This document shows positions 16,801 to 28,989 of a stretch of 64,000 nt of DNA, one piece after another. Below the pieces are notes generated by a model. The model was not told where the DNA came from, did not search any database, and saw nothing but the letters and a program-made list of their open reading frames with translations. The position numbers were made by a program, and so were the translations under genes. Position 1 is the first letter of the stretch. Each line of letters starts with the position of its first letter. The stretch is from assembly GCF_021462225.1 (NCBI RefSeq), contig NC_061817.1, positions 2,410,095 to 2,474,094 of the forward strand. The letters are read 5' to 3'. The stretch is from Girardinichthys multiradiatus (Eukaryota; Chordata; Actinopteri; Cyprinodontiformes; Goodeidae).

Positions 16801-19800
16801 ATTCTGTTGATGAGCTTCAAGAGGTAGTCACCTGAAATGGTTTTCACTTCACAGGTGTGCCCTGTCAGGTTTAATAAGTGGGATTTCAAGCCTTATAAAT
16901 GGGGTTGGGACCATCAGTTGTGTTGTGCCTGAACCCAATCGAGATGGTTTGGGGTGAGCTGGACCGCAGAGTGAAGGCAAAAGGGCCAACAAGTGCTAAG
17001 CATCTCTGGGAACTCCTTCAAGACTGTTGGAAAACCATTTCAGGTGACGACCTCTTGAAGCTCATCAACAGAATGCCAAGAGTGTGCGGAGCAGTAATCA
17101 AAGCAAAAGGTGGCTACTTTGAAGAACCTAGAATATAAGACATATTTTCAGTTGTTTCACACTTTTTTGTTCAGTATATAATTCCACATGTGTTCATTCA
17201 TAGTTTTGATGCCTTCAGTGTGAAGCTACAATATTCATAGTCATGAAAATAAAGAAAACTCTTTGAATGAGAAGGTGTGTCCAAACCTTTGGTCTGTACT
17301 GTAGATGGTTGAACCCTGGACTCAGTTAAATGTATCAGGAGGACAATGAAAAAACATGCTAAAATTAAGCTTAATGGCCCTGACCTAAACCACACAGTAC
17401 GGTCATGTCCTCAAGGAGCTAAAAGCAGCACACAGCGCTAACATGAGCAGAAGGTACAATACTACTGCTATCAGAACAATAGCCAGGATGTCATATCAAC
17501 GCACAATAAATGTATGTCTAATATAAAGTTTGTTGTCATTTTAGTGTAATTGCAGCGTATCACTTTGCTTTGTCCGTCGTTTCCATAGACAGAAGGAACT
17601 GATCCCTTAATCAGATGAAGTCTTTCAGCAAATCCTTCTTGATACTGGAGGCGGTTGCTGAAGGCACTCGTCCTTGAAGTTGGGGAAATAGGAATTTCCA
17701 CACTGATGTGGGAATATTTCCATGAAAAATAAAATTTAACCAGGCACTTTGAAAAGGTTCTGATGCTGGGGGATGGTGTAATGAATTGTGTGGGTTAATA
17801 CACACAAGAACCAAACCGAACTCATCCACTTGCAGCTTCGGCATTCTTTAGCTTGGACTGCAAATTCACAGCGAGAAATAAAAATTGCGGATACGTGAAA
17901 TTGATCAGCCAGACGTCCATGACCTTATTTAACTGTTCCTCAGCAAATACTGTGACGTAACACTTGCAAAAACGTAACAGATGATACAGAAAACTGAACC
18001 GACCGAAAAATATGACCCAAACAGAATATAAAGATATTTCCGCAACACATCGAGAGACTCAATTCAACTTTTCTGCACTCCTGCAGACTCCAAGTACACA
18101 ATAAAATGTAATGAAGGGCTAAAAAAGTTGATTTTGCAGGATATGTCCCCTTTAAGGTCAGAGTCTGATCCAAAGACACACTGACATACGTACTTGTGCG
18201 TATGTTTGTGTGGTATTGGTGGTCTGGAATAAAACTCATAACCTCACAACGGTCAGATGACTAATCTTTCCTACCAATCAGCAGCCATCACATTGACACA
18301 TCTAACAACCAAACACTAAATAAGCTGGTGCCATATGTTTGTGGATCACAACAGATGTGGAGTTCATCTGGGTTCATACCGGTGTAAAAGATGTGATCAA
18401 ATCGGTTCTGCAGCAGAGCCTTGGTTTGCTCTGATCCACCACGAACAACTGCATAACAATCCTGTGGAATCAAACCTGCAGTCAGAAGTGCAAGACCTGC
18501 TGTGTCGAGTTAAGATGGATCTCCCACAACACATAGCTAAAGCTTGTTTAAAACTGTAGTTGAACAAAACATGAAATACTTCTAAAATTGAATAAGGCAG
18601 CTGAAATTCATTTAGCAGTATTAACGGTTAACAATTCTGTAACTAAATAAGCTGCTTTACCTGAGACAGGTACTTAGGAATGAGCTCTGCTACCAGACGG
18701 TCTGTGGCGGAGCTGATCTCTGAAGGCTTGATTACTGCACAGTTTCCTGTCAGAGACATTAACACTGGAAAGTCAGCAAACACAAAGACACTTGGACATC
18801 AGTGTGACATACAGCTTTACACAGACATTAATACGTAGACACCCTATCGAACACTGCTGCCATGTTTGTGGAGTCAAGTCGGAGAGCCAAAACGCCTCTT
18901 ATGTGTGCAGCATGAAATTGTTCAAACCGTTTAGGAGATCTGCAGTTCTTTTTTATAAGTTCTCATTAAAATTCTGACTTTATTCTTGTAATTAAAGAAA
19001 AAAAAATCTCTTAGCCTGGTCCTGATTCTCCATCGTACCTATGAACATAAGTGTGTGTGTGAATAAATAAGGTGAGGCATTAACGGAAACTTCTGTTAAA
19101 AAGTGCTTTATGAAATAAAGTCCCTTTATTTGTATTAGTTCACATCGCAGCCTTGCCTAAAGCAATATGGCGGACACACGGTTACGTCTCAGCAGCGGGC
19201 CGACCCAGTCAAAGAGGCGTCTACGTATTAATGTCTATGGCTTTACAGACGTGCTCCTATTAAAGAGTTTCAGCCTGACTTATGTGTTTCTGTGGAGTTT
19301 TCTCCACGATAGCAGGGACATGAAGGGGTTAACATGGGGACCTTCACCTTGGAACTGCAGCACACTGCACCAACCAACAGATAAGCTTGTAGACATCGTA
19401 ATCTCCTGGGACAAGAAGTAGGGTCAACAAATATGGAAGAATTATCTTAGCAAATGTCAAGATAGAATATACTTCTATGAGGAACCAGGAGTTGTAGTTC
19501 CCCCACTGCAAATAAGAACCACCAATCCTGCTCCATGTCTATGAACTTCCTCTAGCAGTAAGTGAGCTACAAGCTCATGCATCTGATCTCTTCAGACAGA
19601 AACCAATTTAAAAGCACTTTAAACCCAGGTTTGGCTAAACAATTTTTACACAGTACTGTTGTTCATTTTTCACTTTGGTTTTGGATCATGTTCATGTTAG
19701 GACTGGATGCTCTAATTGTACGTAAAATGTCTCGCTCCTAATGAGTTCCCATCTTTGCTTTACATTAGTGCTTCTGCTATTAACTCTGCTGCTTTCTACT

Positions 19801-22800
19801 TTATAAAAGTAAAACATACAGTTAGAGATACTTTGGTGGTCTACATGGAACGTTCTGACTTCAGTGACATTTGCTATCCAGTTTATGATACACAAGGTCT
19901 GCAGACCTGCAGCAATGGCTCCAACTAGTGGTACAATGAGAAGTTGCAGTGGGTAGTTCCATGGTCCAATGATCAGCACCACTCCTAAAGGCTCCCTCCG
20001 GACAAAACATTCATCTAGCTTTGTGGCCTGCAAAAACAACAGAAAGACATCGGCTAAACAACAAGCAGGTTCACATTATTCTGATTTCAAAGGAAAATAT
20101 TTGTAGGCAGGATCTTTAAAAAGCAAAGCTTTCCATGCTTTTATTGAACTTGAGATCTCAGGGGCAACAGCACAACTTTACAACCAATTTAAAACATTAA
20201 TTAATATCCGGAGAATTCTGATCAGAACATTAAAGCTGCTCTATGAGATCTACATAGAGACACATCAATCAGTTTTCTGGCTTATTTGCAAAAAACTATT
20301 TTTTAAGTTCTGACCCGCTGACTTTGATTTTAGCTGAATCCAATTACTAATGAAGAATTATGAAGAATTATAAATACTTTATTTAAGATGCATTAACCCA
20401 AAAGTGTCACCAAACATTACTGACATAGAGCCTGAATGCTTGAGGTTTAAATAATTGGCTAACATTTATTGAAGTCCAAGCAGTTCTTTGCTAAATGAAT
20501 AACGCATTCAGTGTTAAAAATACATTTGCGACATACAGGGGTTGGACAATGAAACTGAAACACCTGTCATTTTAGTGTGGGAGGTTTCATGGCTAAATTG
20601 GACCAGCCTGGTAGCCAGTCTTCATTGATTGCACATTGCACCAGTAAGAGCAGAGTCTAAAGATTCAATTAGTAGGGTAAGAGCACAGTTTTGCTCAAAA
20701 TATTGAAATGCACACAACATTATGGGTGACATACCAGAGTTCAAAAGAGGACAAATTGTTGGTGCACGTCTTGCTGGCGCATCTGTGACCAAGACAGCAA
20801 GTCTTTGTGATGTATCAAGAGCCACGGTATCCAGGGTAATGTCAGCATGCCACCAAGAAGGACGAACCACATCCAACAGGATTAACTGTGGACGCAAGAG
20901 GAAGCTGTCTGAAAGGGATGTTCGGGTGCTAACCCGGATTGTATCCAAAAAACATAAAACCACGGCTGCCCAAATCACGGCAGAATTAAATGTGCACCTC
21001 AACTCTCCTGTTTCCACCAGAACGTCCGTTGGGAGCTCCACAGGGTCAATATACACGGCCGGGCTGCTATAGCCAAACCTTTGGTCACTCATGCCAATGC
21101 CAAACGTCGGTTTCAATGGTGCAAGGAGCGCAAATCTTGGGCTGTGGACAATGTGAAACATGTATTGTTCTCTGATGAGTCCACCTTCACTGTTTTCCCC
21201 ACATCCGGGAGAGTTACGGTGTGGAGAAGCCCCAAAGAAGCGTACCACCCAGACTGTTGCATGCCCAGAGTGAAGCATGGGGGTGGATCAGTGATGGTTT
21301 GGGCTGCCATATCATGGCATTCCCTTGGCCCAATACTTGTGCTAGATGGGCGCGTCACTGCCAAGGACTACCGAACCATTCTTGAGGACCATGTACATCC
21401 AATGGTTCAAACATTGTATCCTGAAGGTGGTGCCGTATATCAGGATGACAATGCACCAATACACACAGCAAGACTGGTGAAAGATTGGTTTGATGAACAT
21501 GAAAGTGAAGTTGAACATCTCCCATGGCCTGCACAGTCACCAGATCTAAATATTATTGAGACACTTTGGGGTGTTTTGGAGGAGCGAGTCAGGAAACGTT
21601 TTCCTCCACCAGTTTCACGTAGTGACCTGGCCACTATCCTGCAAGAAGAATGGCTTAAAATCCCTCTGACCACTGTGCAGGACTTGTATATGTCATTCCC
21701 AAGATGAATTGACGCTGTATTGGCCGCAAAAGGAGGCCCTACACCATACTAATAAATTATTGTGGTCTAAAACCAGGTGTTTCAGTTTCATTGTCCAACC
21801 CCTGTACATACTCACAAAAAGTTTGCGATTATTGGCTTTCAGGTGAGATTTATGGAAAATGGAAAAAGTTCACACCTTAGTGATTTTATATCATAAAGTA
21901 TGGCATTTAAGTAGGAGCATGCAATGTTGGTTTCCTCATTTCAGTTTATTGAAACAAATGTCAACAACAGTGGTGGGTATACCACAATAAAACATGTCAG
22001 TAGCCCCCTTTCCACCGAAAGCATGTCACAAACATGTGTCATGTGCTCTTGAGCAGCAATTCCAGCTTGACAACGAGGTCTCGTGCTGTTCACTAGTCGA
22101 CTTATTGTCTGCTGAGGCATGGCATCCGTGGATCGACTTTCATTAGAGAACAGCACTGAAGCCCTCTGGTCCCTCGTCCAGCGTAAATGCTCCCTGGCCT
22201 ATGCAACAATGTGCCTGGTGGCGCGTTCAGGTACCACTGCAGGTTGCACACAGACCACGCTGATAAAAACAGTGTTCAACGGTCTGACATGACACTTGGG
22301 TACCTCTCTTAAATGTGCCTGGAGTTGTGTGGCATTAATCATTTGGTTCTGCGGGACACTGTTCACAGTGAAGCAGTCATCAGTGTGGGATGTGGCCAAA
22401 GGACGTCCACTTCTATGCCTTTCTGTGACGCGTGCATTCAAAAGTTTAGAGAAGGTCACATAAGGTTCACCTGTAAAGGTTTTAGTTCATTTAAGGTTCA
22501 TCCTGAAATTTCATCTGAAGGCTGAATATCCAGAACTTTTCGCGAGTTATGTATATACCACCAGGCATCTTGGAGGACAAACAATGGGGGTAACCATGGC
22601 AACGTATAAAGAAATATTGGAGATAGCAAGTATTAGAAACAGTTATGAAAGAAGGTAAAGTGGTTTTAGGCTACATAACATTCAGTACACTGATACAGAG
22701 AACTGCACTGAGTTGTCAGTGAAACACAACAAGTTCACATCTAGTTGGGTAATTAACCTGTCAGCGGTCTACACAAAAGAAAACACAGCACCTAGTAGAG

Positions 22801-24596
22801 GCAAGCTAAGGATTTTCCTTTTTTATTTACCTGTTGGGAAGTGCTAACAGCCGCTAGCTTTTTATTTGAAAACCTACAACTCGTCTGTAAACTTCACTGC
22901 AGTAAGTCTAAATCCAAAATGTACCCAACCTGCATAAAATGATCAAATTGACAGTTACTTTCTAGATTTATCTTCTTATTCTATGTGCAGGGGCTTAGGC
23001 TTTGTCAAGAAAATTGGGTTTCAAAAATAGACGCTCAGCTCATGCCTGTAAAAGTAATATTGGTAAGCCTAGGCCTAGGCCAAGCACCACCCTGGTGACT
23101 AGAAAATCACAGTGAGAACCATTACCCACAAATGGAGAACACACAGAACAGCAGAGAAACTTCCCAGGAGAGGGCGGCCTACCAAAAGCACTCAGAAGAG
23201 TGCATTGACGACTCTTCCAAAAGGTCAAAAAGGAGGGTTTCAAGGCTAAACCAATGCTTAGCAAAAAGTCTTACATTTACCGGAACATTTGTAAGATTCC
23301 CAAGACTTAACATCCTGTTGACTGATGAGACAATTGTGGAACATTTTGGAAGGTGTGTCTTGTTACATCTGGTGTAGAACCATGGCACTATTTCAGGAAA
23401 AGAACATTATACACATAGTCAAACATGGTACTTCTTTGGTACTTGGAAGATCTTCTATGATTGATGGAACCATGAATTTCTTCTTTCTAGAGAAAAAAAC
23501 CAACTGCATATCAGCCTATCTGTTTGACACCTTAAGCTTAAATACATATAGGTTATGTAGCAGGACACCGATCCAAAGCACACCAGCAAGTCCTCCTATT
23601 AGGTGCTGGAAAAAACAACAAAGAAAAAAGGTCTTGGAGTGATCTCGTCAACTTCTGGACTTAAATCCAACTAAGATGCTGTGGTGGGACCTTAAACATG
23701 CTGTGTTCATGCCTGAGAAACTCTCTAATCTGGCTGAATTAAAACAACTATACAAAGAAGAGTGGGCCAACATTTCTAAACATCTATATCAATGACCCAC
23801 TGCCAGTGCTTTATGGCAGTTGCTGCTCCCAAGGCTAGGTATTAGGTTTAGGGAGCGATCAGCTTTTTTCCATTAATTCCTTGTTTCCATTAATACCTTG
23901 TTTTGAAAACAGGATTTTGTATTTACTCAGGTTATGTTGTATATTAAGGTTTGTCTGTAGAAAGTCAGTAAGGGAACACAAGACTGTAACTGTTCTCTCT
24001 GCATCGATAATACCTCTTACTTTAACAGATCACAGCTGAACTTACCAGGCTTTTGGCCACATACTCCGGCTTCATCCAGTTTCTGAAGTTGGAGATGGCA
24101 TAATGCAGCTCATTGACCACTATATCCACCTCAGAGAGGATGCTCTCAAATTTGGGCTGAAATACAGGAGCAGCAGTGCAATAAAACGTTAACTTCAGAC
24201 GCCAACATGTGTGCCCAGCTGAATCACACATAAATGACAATAAAATGTAAAACACGGTTAATAGTTGCGTTAAATGTTCACTAAGCAGGTGTCTTGTGCA
24301 TTCAGATGGTTGTGGGAAGCATTAAAACAATGTCCTCCTGCATCGTCATGAGGGCAGCGACACAATTTTGTATTGTGACAAAGAAGTGATGTGTTTGTGC
24401 ATGTGCTGCTCTGTGCAACACATGTGTCATGTACCTTCGCTAAATCTTGGTGTAAAGCCTTTAAAATCTGCCCCTCATTGTCTCTGACCATGGACAAGAG
24501 ATTGGTGAGCTGCGTTCGACGAAACTCCTCTGGTAAAGTGATCCCTGACCTAAAGGCTGTCCGTAACCGCTCCAGAACATGACTCTGGGAGTCCAT
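13873..24596 (-). CDS. aldh3b1: Aldehyde dehydrogenase, ALDH3B type
   Basis: Oxidises medium- and long-chain aldehydes, including lipid-peroxidation products, to acids with NAD(P)+. Nine coding exons in order: 24435-24596, 24046-24156, 19907-20027, 18661-18746, 18380-18461, 15383-15775, 14930-15096, 14746-14845 and 13873-14060. All are GT-AG in phase and give 469 residues, close to mammalian ALDH3B1. Key residues are Asn115 (GPWNYP, oxyanion hole), Glu210 (LELGGK, general base) and Cys244 (NAGQSC, nucleophile); GGVGASGWG and [11 protein letters not shown] follow. The protein ends CSLM, a CaaX prenylation box, pointing to membrane anchoring; ALDH3A2 instead ends in a transmembrane helix. ATG 24594-24596 is the start; an acceptor lies just upstream, so the 5' UTR is split. 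The third coding exon has a weak GTCTGC donor. Family is secure; the exact ALDH3B paralogue is not. Confidence 0.94.
14070..14740. other. Last intron of the ALDH3B gene
   Basis: Sequence between exons 8 and 9. No repeat or gene recognised. Confidence 0.4.
16240..17392 (+). pseudogene. Tc1 fossil split by an inverted-repeat element
   Basis: The left part (16240-16573) carries decayed mid-transposase sequence such as 'ttctggagaaaagcgttgtggtcaaacgag' and 'gctggtagcatcatgctgaggg'. The right part (17304-17392) resumes with 'accctggactcagttaaatgtatcaggaggacaatg' and 'aatggccctgacctaaacc', the region before the last catalytic residue. Many stops. It lies in the ALDH3B intron between exons 5 and 6. 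Confidence 0.65.
16574..17301 (+). mobile_element. Deletion derivative of a Tc1-like transposon with long inverted repeats
   Basis: A 728-bp unit starts cagtacagaccaaaggtttg and ends in its reverse complement. Each arm is roughly 200 bases; TA follows the right end, and the left TA appears mutated to CA. The interior keeps only the C-terminal part of a transposase on +: [19 protein letters not shown], then [20 protein letters not shown]. The glutamate of the catalytic triad (NPIE) is present but the two aspartates are gone, so it is non-autonomous. Confidence 0.85.
17400..18375. other. ALDH3B intron sequence, unassigned
   Basis: AT-rich intron between exons 5 and 6. Short frames only, none resembling a known protein. 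Confidence 0.4.
18823..19236. repeat. Candidate MITE with short inverted ends
   Basis: agacattaatacgtagac at 18823-18840 is matched in inverse orientation by gtctacgtattaatgtct at 19219-19236. The ~414-bp interior is non-coding. No clear target duplication, so the class is open. It lies in the ALDH3B intron between exons 3 and 4. Confidence 0.55.
20536..21804 (+). mobile_element. Tc1/mariner-like transposon A1 (DD36E type), inactivated
   Basis: A 1269-bp unit begins caggggttggacaatgaaac and ends in the reverse complement, with TA on both sides (20534-20535 and 21805-21806). The transposase frame opens at 20722 ([20 protein letters not shown]). It loses frame near 21020, where one T present in copy A2 is missing. 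It resumes as [11 protein letters not shown], then [12 protein letters not shown], then [15 protein letters not shown]-to-TGA change stops it at 21705-21707. The last two acidic residues are 36 residues apart. It lies in the ALDH3B intron between exons 2 and 3. Confidence 0.92.
21935..22460 (-). pseudogene. Tc1-like transposon fossil
   Basis: Contains 'caaatgtcaacaacagtggtgggtataccacaataaaacatgtcag' and, read on -, transposase-like HTH-linker sequence ('[18 protein letters not shown]', then '[10 protein letters not shown]'). Frames are broken and the unit is partial. Confidence 0.6.
22960..23880 (+). pseudogene. Decayed Tc1-like transposon
   Basis: On +, remnants of a transposase appear in order: 'aggacaccgatccaaagcacaccagcaag' (catalytic-aspartate region), 'ttctggacttaaatccaactaagatgctgtggtgggacctt' (LNPT in place of LNPI, then the WWDL region) and 'ggctaggtattaggtttagg' at the 3' end. 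Stops and indels throughout. It sits in the same ALDH3B intron as A1. Confidence 0.6.
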
Positions 24597-25175
24597 CCCT
24601 GCAGCTGGAACAAATAATCCCATTCACTTCTAGACTTCTACAATAAAGTTTGACATTATGAACATTAAACAGGTTTAGAGTTTTGATCTGGAAAAATAAA
24701 CAGTGGTAAGTTGAGAGAACGTGTTTCAGAAAAAACATTTCACAAGGTGCAATAAAACTTGACGGGCCAGTCCGAATGATTCAGCAGAACATGAGGCTTA
24801 ACGACAATCCATGAAATATCACAGTTTGTTTCTACAAAAACTTTAACTGAATGGAAAAAATAAGCAAACATTGATGAACAATGGCTGATAGGGATCTTAC
24901 TGTGACGAGGCAACTGTCATTAGTTCCAAACTGAGGTTAGGAAACATATTCCAAGCAAAACAGGAATGTGCCTCAATTTGAAATAGGTCACAGCAGAAGC
25001 TGGTATCCCATTTGACTTTAGTTAAGGGCTATTTTACTCTTTCTGCAATCTAAAATACTTAGGGCAAACCTAAACTGGATTATTCTACACTGAACAGTTT
25101 ACTAGTGGGAACACAAATGAGGATTTTAATGCTTCCTTTTATTTTTTAAAATATCTGTCAAATAATTATCAAATA

Positions 25176-26727
25176 CAGGTCCTTCTCAAAATATTAGCAT
25201 ATTGTTATAAAGTTCATTATTTTCCATAATGTAATGATGAAAATTTAACATTCATATATTTTAGATTCATTGCACACTAACTGAAATATTTCAGGTCTTT
25301 TATTGTCTTAATACAGATGATTTTGGCATACAGCTCATGAAAACCCAAAATTCCTATCTCACAAAATTAGCATATTTCATCCGACCAATAAAAGAAAAGT
25401 GTTTTTAATACAAAAAACGTCAACCTTCAAATAATCATGTACAGTTATGCACTCAATACTTGGTCGGGAATCCTTTTGCAGAAATGACTGCTTCAATGCG
25501 GCGTGGCATGGAGGCAATCAGCCTGTGGCACTGCTGAGGTCTTATGGAGGCCCAGGATGCTTCGATAGCGGCCTTTAGCTCATCCAGAGTGTTGGGTCTT
25601 GAGTGTCTCAACGTTCTCTTCACAATATCCCACAGATTCTCTATGGGGTTCAGGTCAGGAGAGTTGGCAGGCCAATTGAGCACAGTGATACCATGGTCAG
25701 TAAACCATTTACCAGTGGTTTTGGCACTGTGAGCAGGTGCCAGGTCGTGCTGAAAAATGAAATCTTCATCTCCATAAAGCTTTTCAGCAGATGGAAGCAT
25801 GAAGTGCTCCAAAATCTCCTGATAGCTAGCTGCATTGACCCTGCCCTTGATAAAACACAGTGGACCAACATCAGCAGCTGACACGACACCCCAGACCATC
25901 ACTGACTGTGGGTACTTGACACTGGACTTCTGGCATTTTGGCATTTCCTTCTCCCCAGTCTTCCTCCAGACTCTGGCACCTTGATTTCCGAATGACATGC
26001 AGAATTTGCTTTCATCCGAAAAAAGTACTTTGGACCACTGAGCAACAGTCCAGTGCTGCTTCTCTGTAGCCCAGGTCTGGGGAATGTGGCACCTGTAGCC
26101 CATTTCCTGCACACGCCTGTGCACGGTGGCTCTGGATGTTTCTACTCCAGACTCAGTCCACTGCTTCCGCAGGTCCCCCAAGGTCTGGAATCGGCCCTTC
26201 TTCACAATCTTCCTCAGGGTCCGGTCACCTCTTCTCGTTGTGCAGCGTTTTCTGCCACACTTTTTCCATTGAGATGCCTTGATACAGCACTCTGGGAACA
26301 GCCTATTCGTTCAGAAATGTCTTTCTGTGTCTTACCCTCTTGCTTGAGGGTGTCAATAGTGGCCTTCTGGACAGCAGTCAGGTCGGCAGTCTTACCCATG
26401 ATTGGGGTTTTGAGTGATGAACCAGGCTGGGAGTTTTAAAGGCCTCAGGAATCTTTTGCAGGTGTTTAGAGTTAACTCGTTGATTCAGATGATTAGGTTC
26501 ATAGCTCGTTTAGAGACCCTTTTAATAATATGCTAATTTTGTGAGATAGGAATTTTGGGTTTTCATGAGCTGTATGCCAAAATCATCCGTATTAAGACAA
26601 TAAAAGACCTGAAATATTTCAGTTAGTGTGCAATGAATCTAAAATATATGAATGTTAAATTTTCATCATTACATTATGGAAAATAATGAACTTCATCACA
26701 ATATGCTAATATTTTGAGAAGGACCTG
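25176..26727 (-). mobile_element. Long-TIR Tc1-like transposon B1, inactivated
   Basis: Ends are caggtccttctcaaaatatt and its complement, with TA at 25174-25175 and 26728-26729. Inverted arms are about 200 bases. Transposase on - runs from 26399 to 25453 but is damaged: relative to copy B2 it lacks 16 bases around 26268 (frameshift) and 39 bases around 26085 ([13 protein letters not shown] lost). The catalytic region remains readable. It lies upstream of the first ALDH3B coding exon, in the presumed 5' UTR intron. Confidence 0.92.
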
Positions 26728-26729
26728 TA

Positions 26730-27600
26730 CCTCCTCCACACAACTCATCCTGAAGGCCAGCACAACTGAAACCCAATCATCATTCATCCTGTCTCACAGT
26801 GAGTATCTTGACTTGGCTTAATGTTCAAACAAGAAAAAACCTGACCTCATGTTAGCGTTCGTGACAAGATATTTTCATGATTTATTGGATTATTGATTGC
26901 TTAATACACCAGGCCAGGATACAATTTCACATTAAACATTTTAGAATCTCCTCTTTGAACGAAATTTAATTTGGCAATTTTTTTGAAACTTTACAAATCA
27001 AATATGTTGTAGCAGAGACTCAGTAGTGAGGTAGAAAAAAACCCTTTGCAACATCTGAATTTCAGCATTTAATGTAAAAAGATCATAATGGAAGAGAAAT
27101 AAGAACAGAGGCCTGCCTGCCTGCAGCAGCCTTGGGTGAAACCATCCTCAGTGGTGAGCAAGCAGAGTAGTTCCTGTGACTGACCATTTCACAAGTCCCA
27201 AACTTATCTAAAGGATCTCTGAACCAATGAAGAACATCCAGCATTATGGTTTCAATCTGGATTAAGGGTTGTTTCACTGCTAAAGTATATTGAAATCATC
27301 CAAAAAGACTCACCAGCCATTCATTGTGTTTTAAGGAATCTCTGTTCACTGTAGAATAATTTAATTAAGGTTTGACCTGTGTAAGTATTTTTGATATCTA
27401 AACAGAGAATTAGAGCCCAGGTTTGCTAAAACAGTGAACTAGTCCTTTACCACTGAACCGCATACCAACTTCAGTATGGAACAGATTTACCGCTGAGTTT
27501 CCAGTCAGTCAGAGGTTGTCAGCTTTTAAACACGCCCAATCTTCTCTGATCTACCAAAGCACCATAAATGTAAAAGAAACATGTATATGCGTTAGTAGAT
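26730..27600. other. Presumed 5' UTR intron of the ALDH3B gene
   Basis: AT-rich sequence without recognisable genes or repeats. Confidence 0.35.
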
Positions 27601-27619
27601 AACTCCCAAGCACATGACA

Positions 27620-28010
27620 GCTCTTCATCTACGTTCTCCATTTCTTCCATCACGCACCGACTGGCCGTCTATTCAACTACGTATCCTTCCGCGGTGACTG
27701 GCGAAAATTGTGCAAACACAAAATAAACCGAGATAAGAGACACAGCTGCTTGCCATCTACCTGCTTGATGCGCTGGTTTCTCCAAATATCAAAGCCGACA
27801 GCAGATGCCGTGAGAAGTCAGCGCTTCAGGTGAGGAAGACCTCTGGTTTCCGGGTGTTCCTTCCTCTACCGGTCTCAGCCCTATCCCCTTTGGAAGGTGG
27901 GACCTAGTTTCTGTTCGACCTGGAAGAACTAGCCGCGAAACTTGTCAGGTGAGAGAGCCGCGACCCGAGGCTCCCGTCTGCCTGATCGGTCCAAGATTGA
28001 ATTCGGTAGC
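27620..28010 (-). promoter_or_regulatory. Likely ALDH3B promoter and first non-coding exon
   Basis: Locally CpG-rich compared with its surroundings. On -, a plausible donor (ATCAAGCAG|GTAGAT) ends an exon at 27761, which could splice to the acceptor just upstream of the start codon at 24596. Inference from composition and one splice motif only. Confidence 0.4.
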
Positions 28011-28274
28011 TTCTGCTGACCAAGCGGTCTCATAACCACTTACTTTTTTTTTTTTTTTTACAGAAAATACAAGATTAGAATTAAATGACTCACGTTCAAT
28101 ACTAGTCGAGTATTTCAGTAAAAACACGTGGACACCACACGGTCTGTCAGTTACTCGGGATCCAAATTTAATCTGTTTTCAGCGGATTGGTCCTTTAAAA
28201 TGAAACCTCATGAATGTTTTCTGCAGGTCATAAAAATCACTGCTAAACCAACAAATCAGTATTGATAGAAAAAC

Positions 28275-28280
28275 TTTATT
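28275..28280 (-). promoter_or_regulatory. Candidate polyadenylation signal of ppp4c
   Basis: AATAAA on - about 710 bases beyond the ppp4c stop at 28990. The 3' UTR would end near 28262, leaving only a few hundred bases to the presumed ALDH3B promoter. Confidence 0.55.
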
Positions 28281-28989
28281 TTCACCATATCAAAATTGAC
28301 AGAGCTAGAGCAATCCAGAGATTAAAATGAATTAAGAGGAGAAAAATAGAGAACATTGTGACTTTGTTGAGTTGGTTACACATCTGACGTTTATTTGTGA
28401 TGGTGCTGAGCAGCAGCACTTAGAATGTTAAAGATCAACGCACGTAACAGATGACAGACAAAAACAACAGTTATACAAAGTCAAACAAAATGGATCTATT
28501 AAAGGAATTCCTTAACTGATAAAATTGTAAAATTTCCTACAACTGTAGATTTCTGAAAAAGAAAAAAAGACTGCTCCATTCAAAGTTCTAAAACTAAATT
28601 ACAATATTTGTCATAAAAAATAAAAAGAACACTGGAAAAGAGTTGAGCTGAAAACAAAGATGTATCTACACATAGTGAAGAGGGGATCAGGCGGAAGAGG
28701 TTGGCTGAAGGCTTTAAGAGTCAGCCTCATATAGCTTAGAAGTGACAACAGTCATGGGCCCAGTATTTGCCACGCCTTTCCACCTCTCACTGCAACTGCT
28801 CTGTCAGGACTGGGCAATCAGGCAAAAATCCAGCTCTTCAAGTTGAAGCGGCACAGCTTTGCAGGATCGGGCGGGTTTTCTGTCTAACTGCGTAGAGTTC
28901 AGGCTGAAGGAATGCTCCAGCAGCAGGATGGAGGTCGCTTGGTGTTAAATGGTACCAGAATTTGACACATGGCTGGCTGTTTAAAGATT

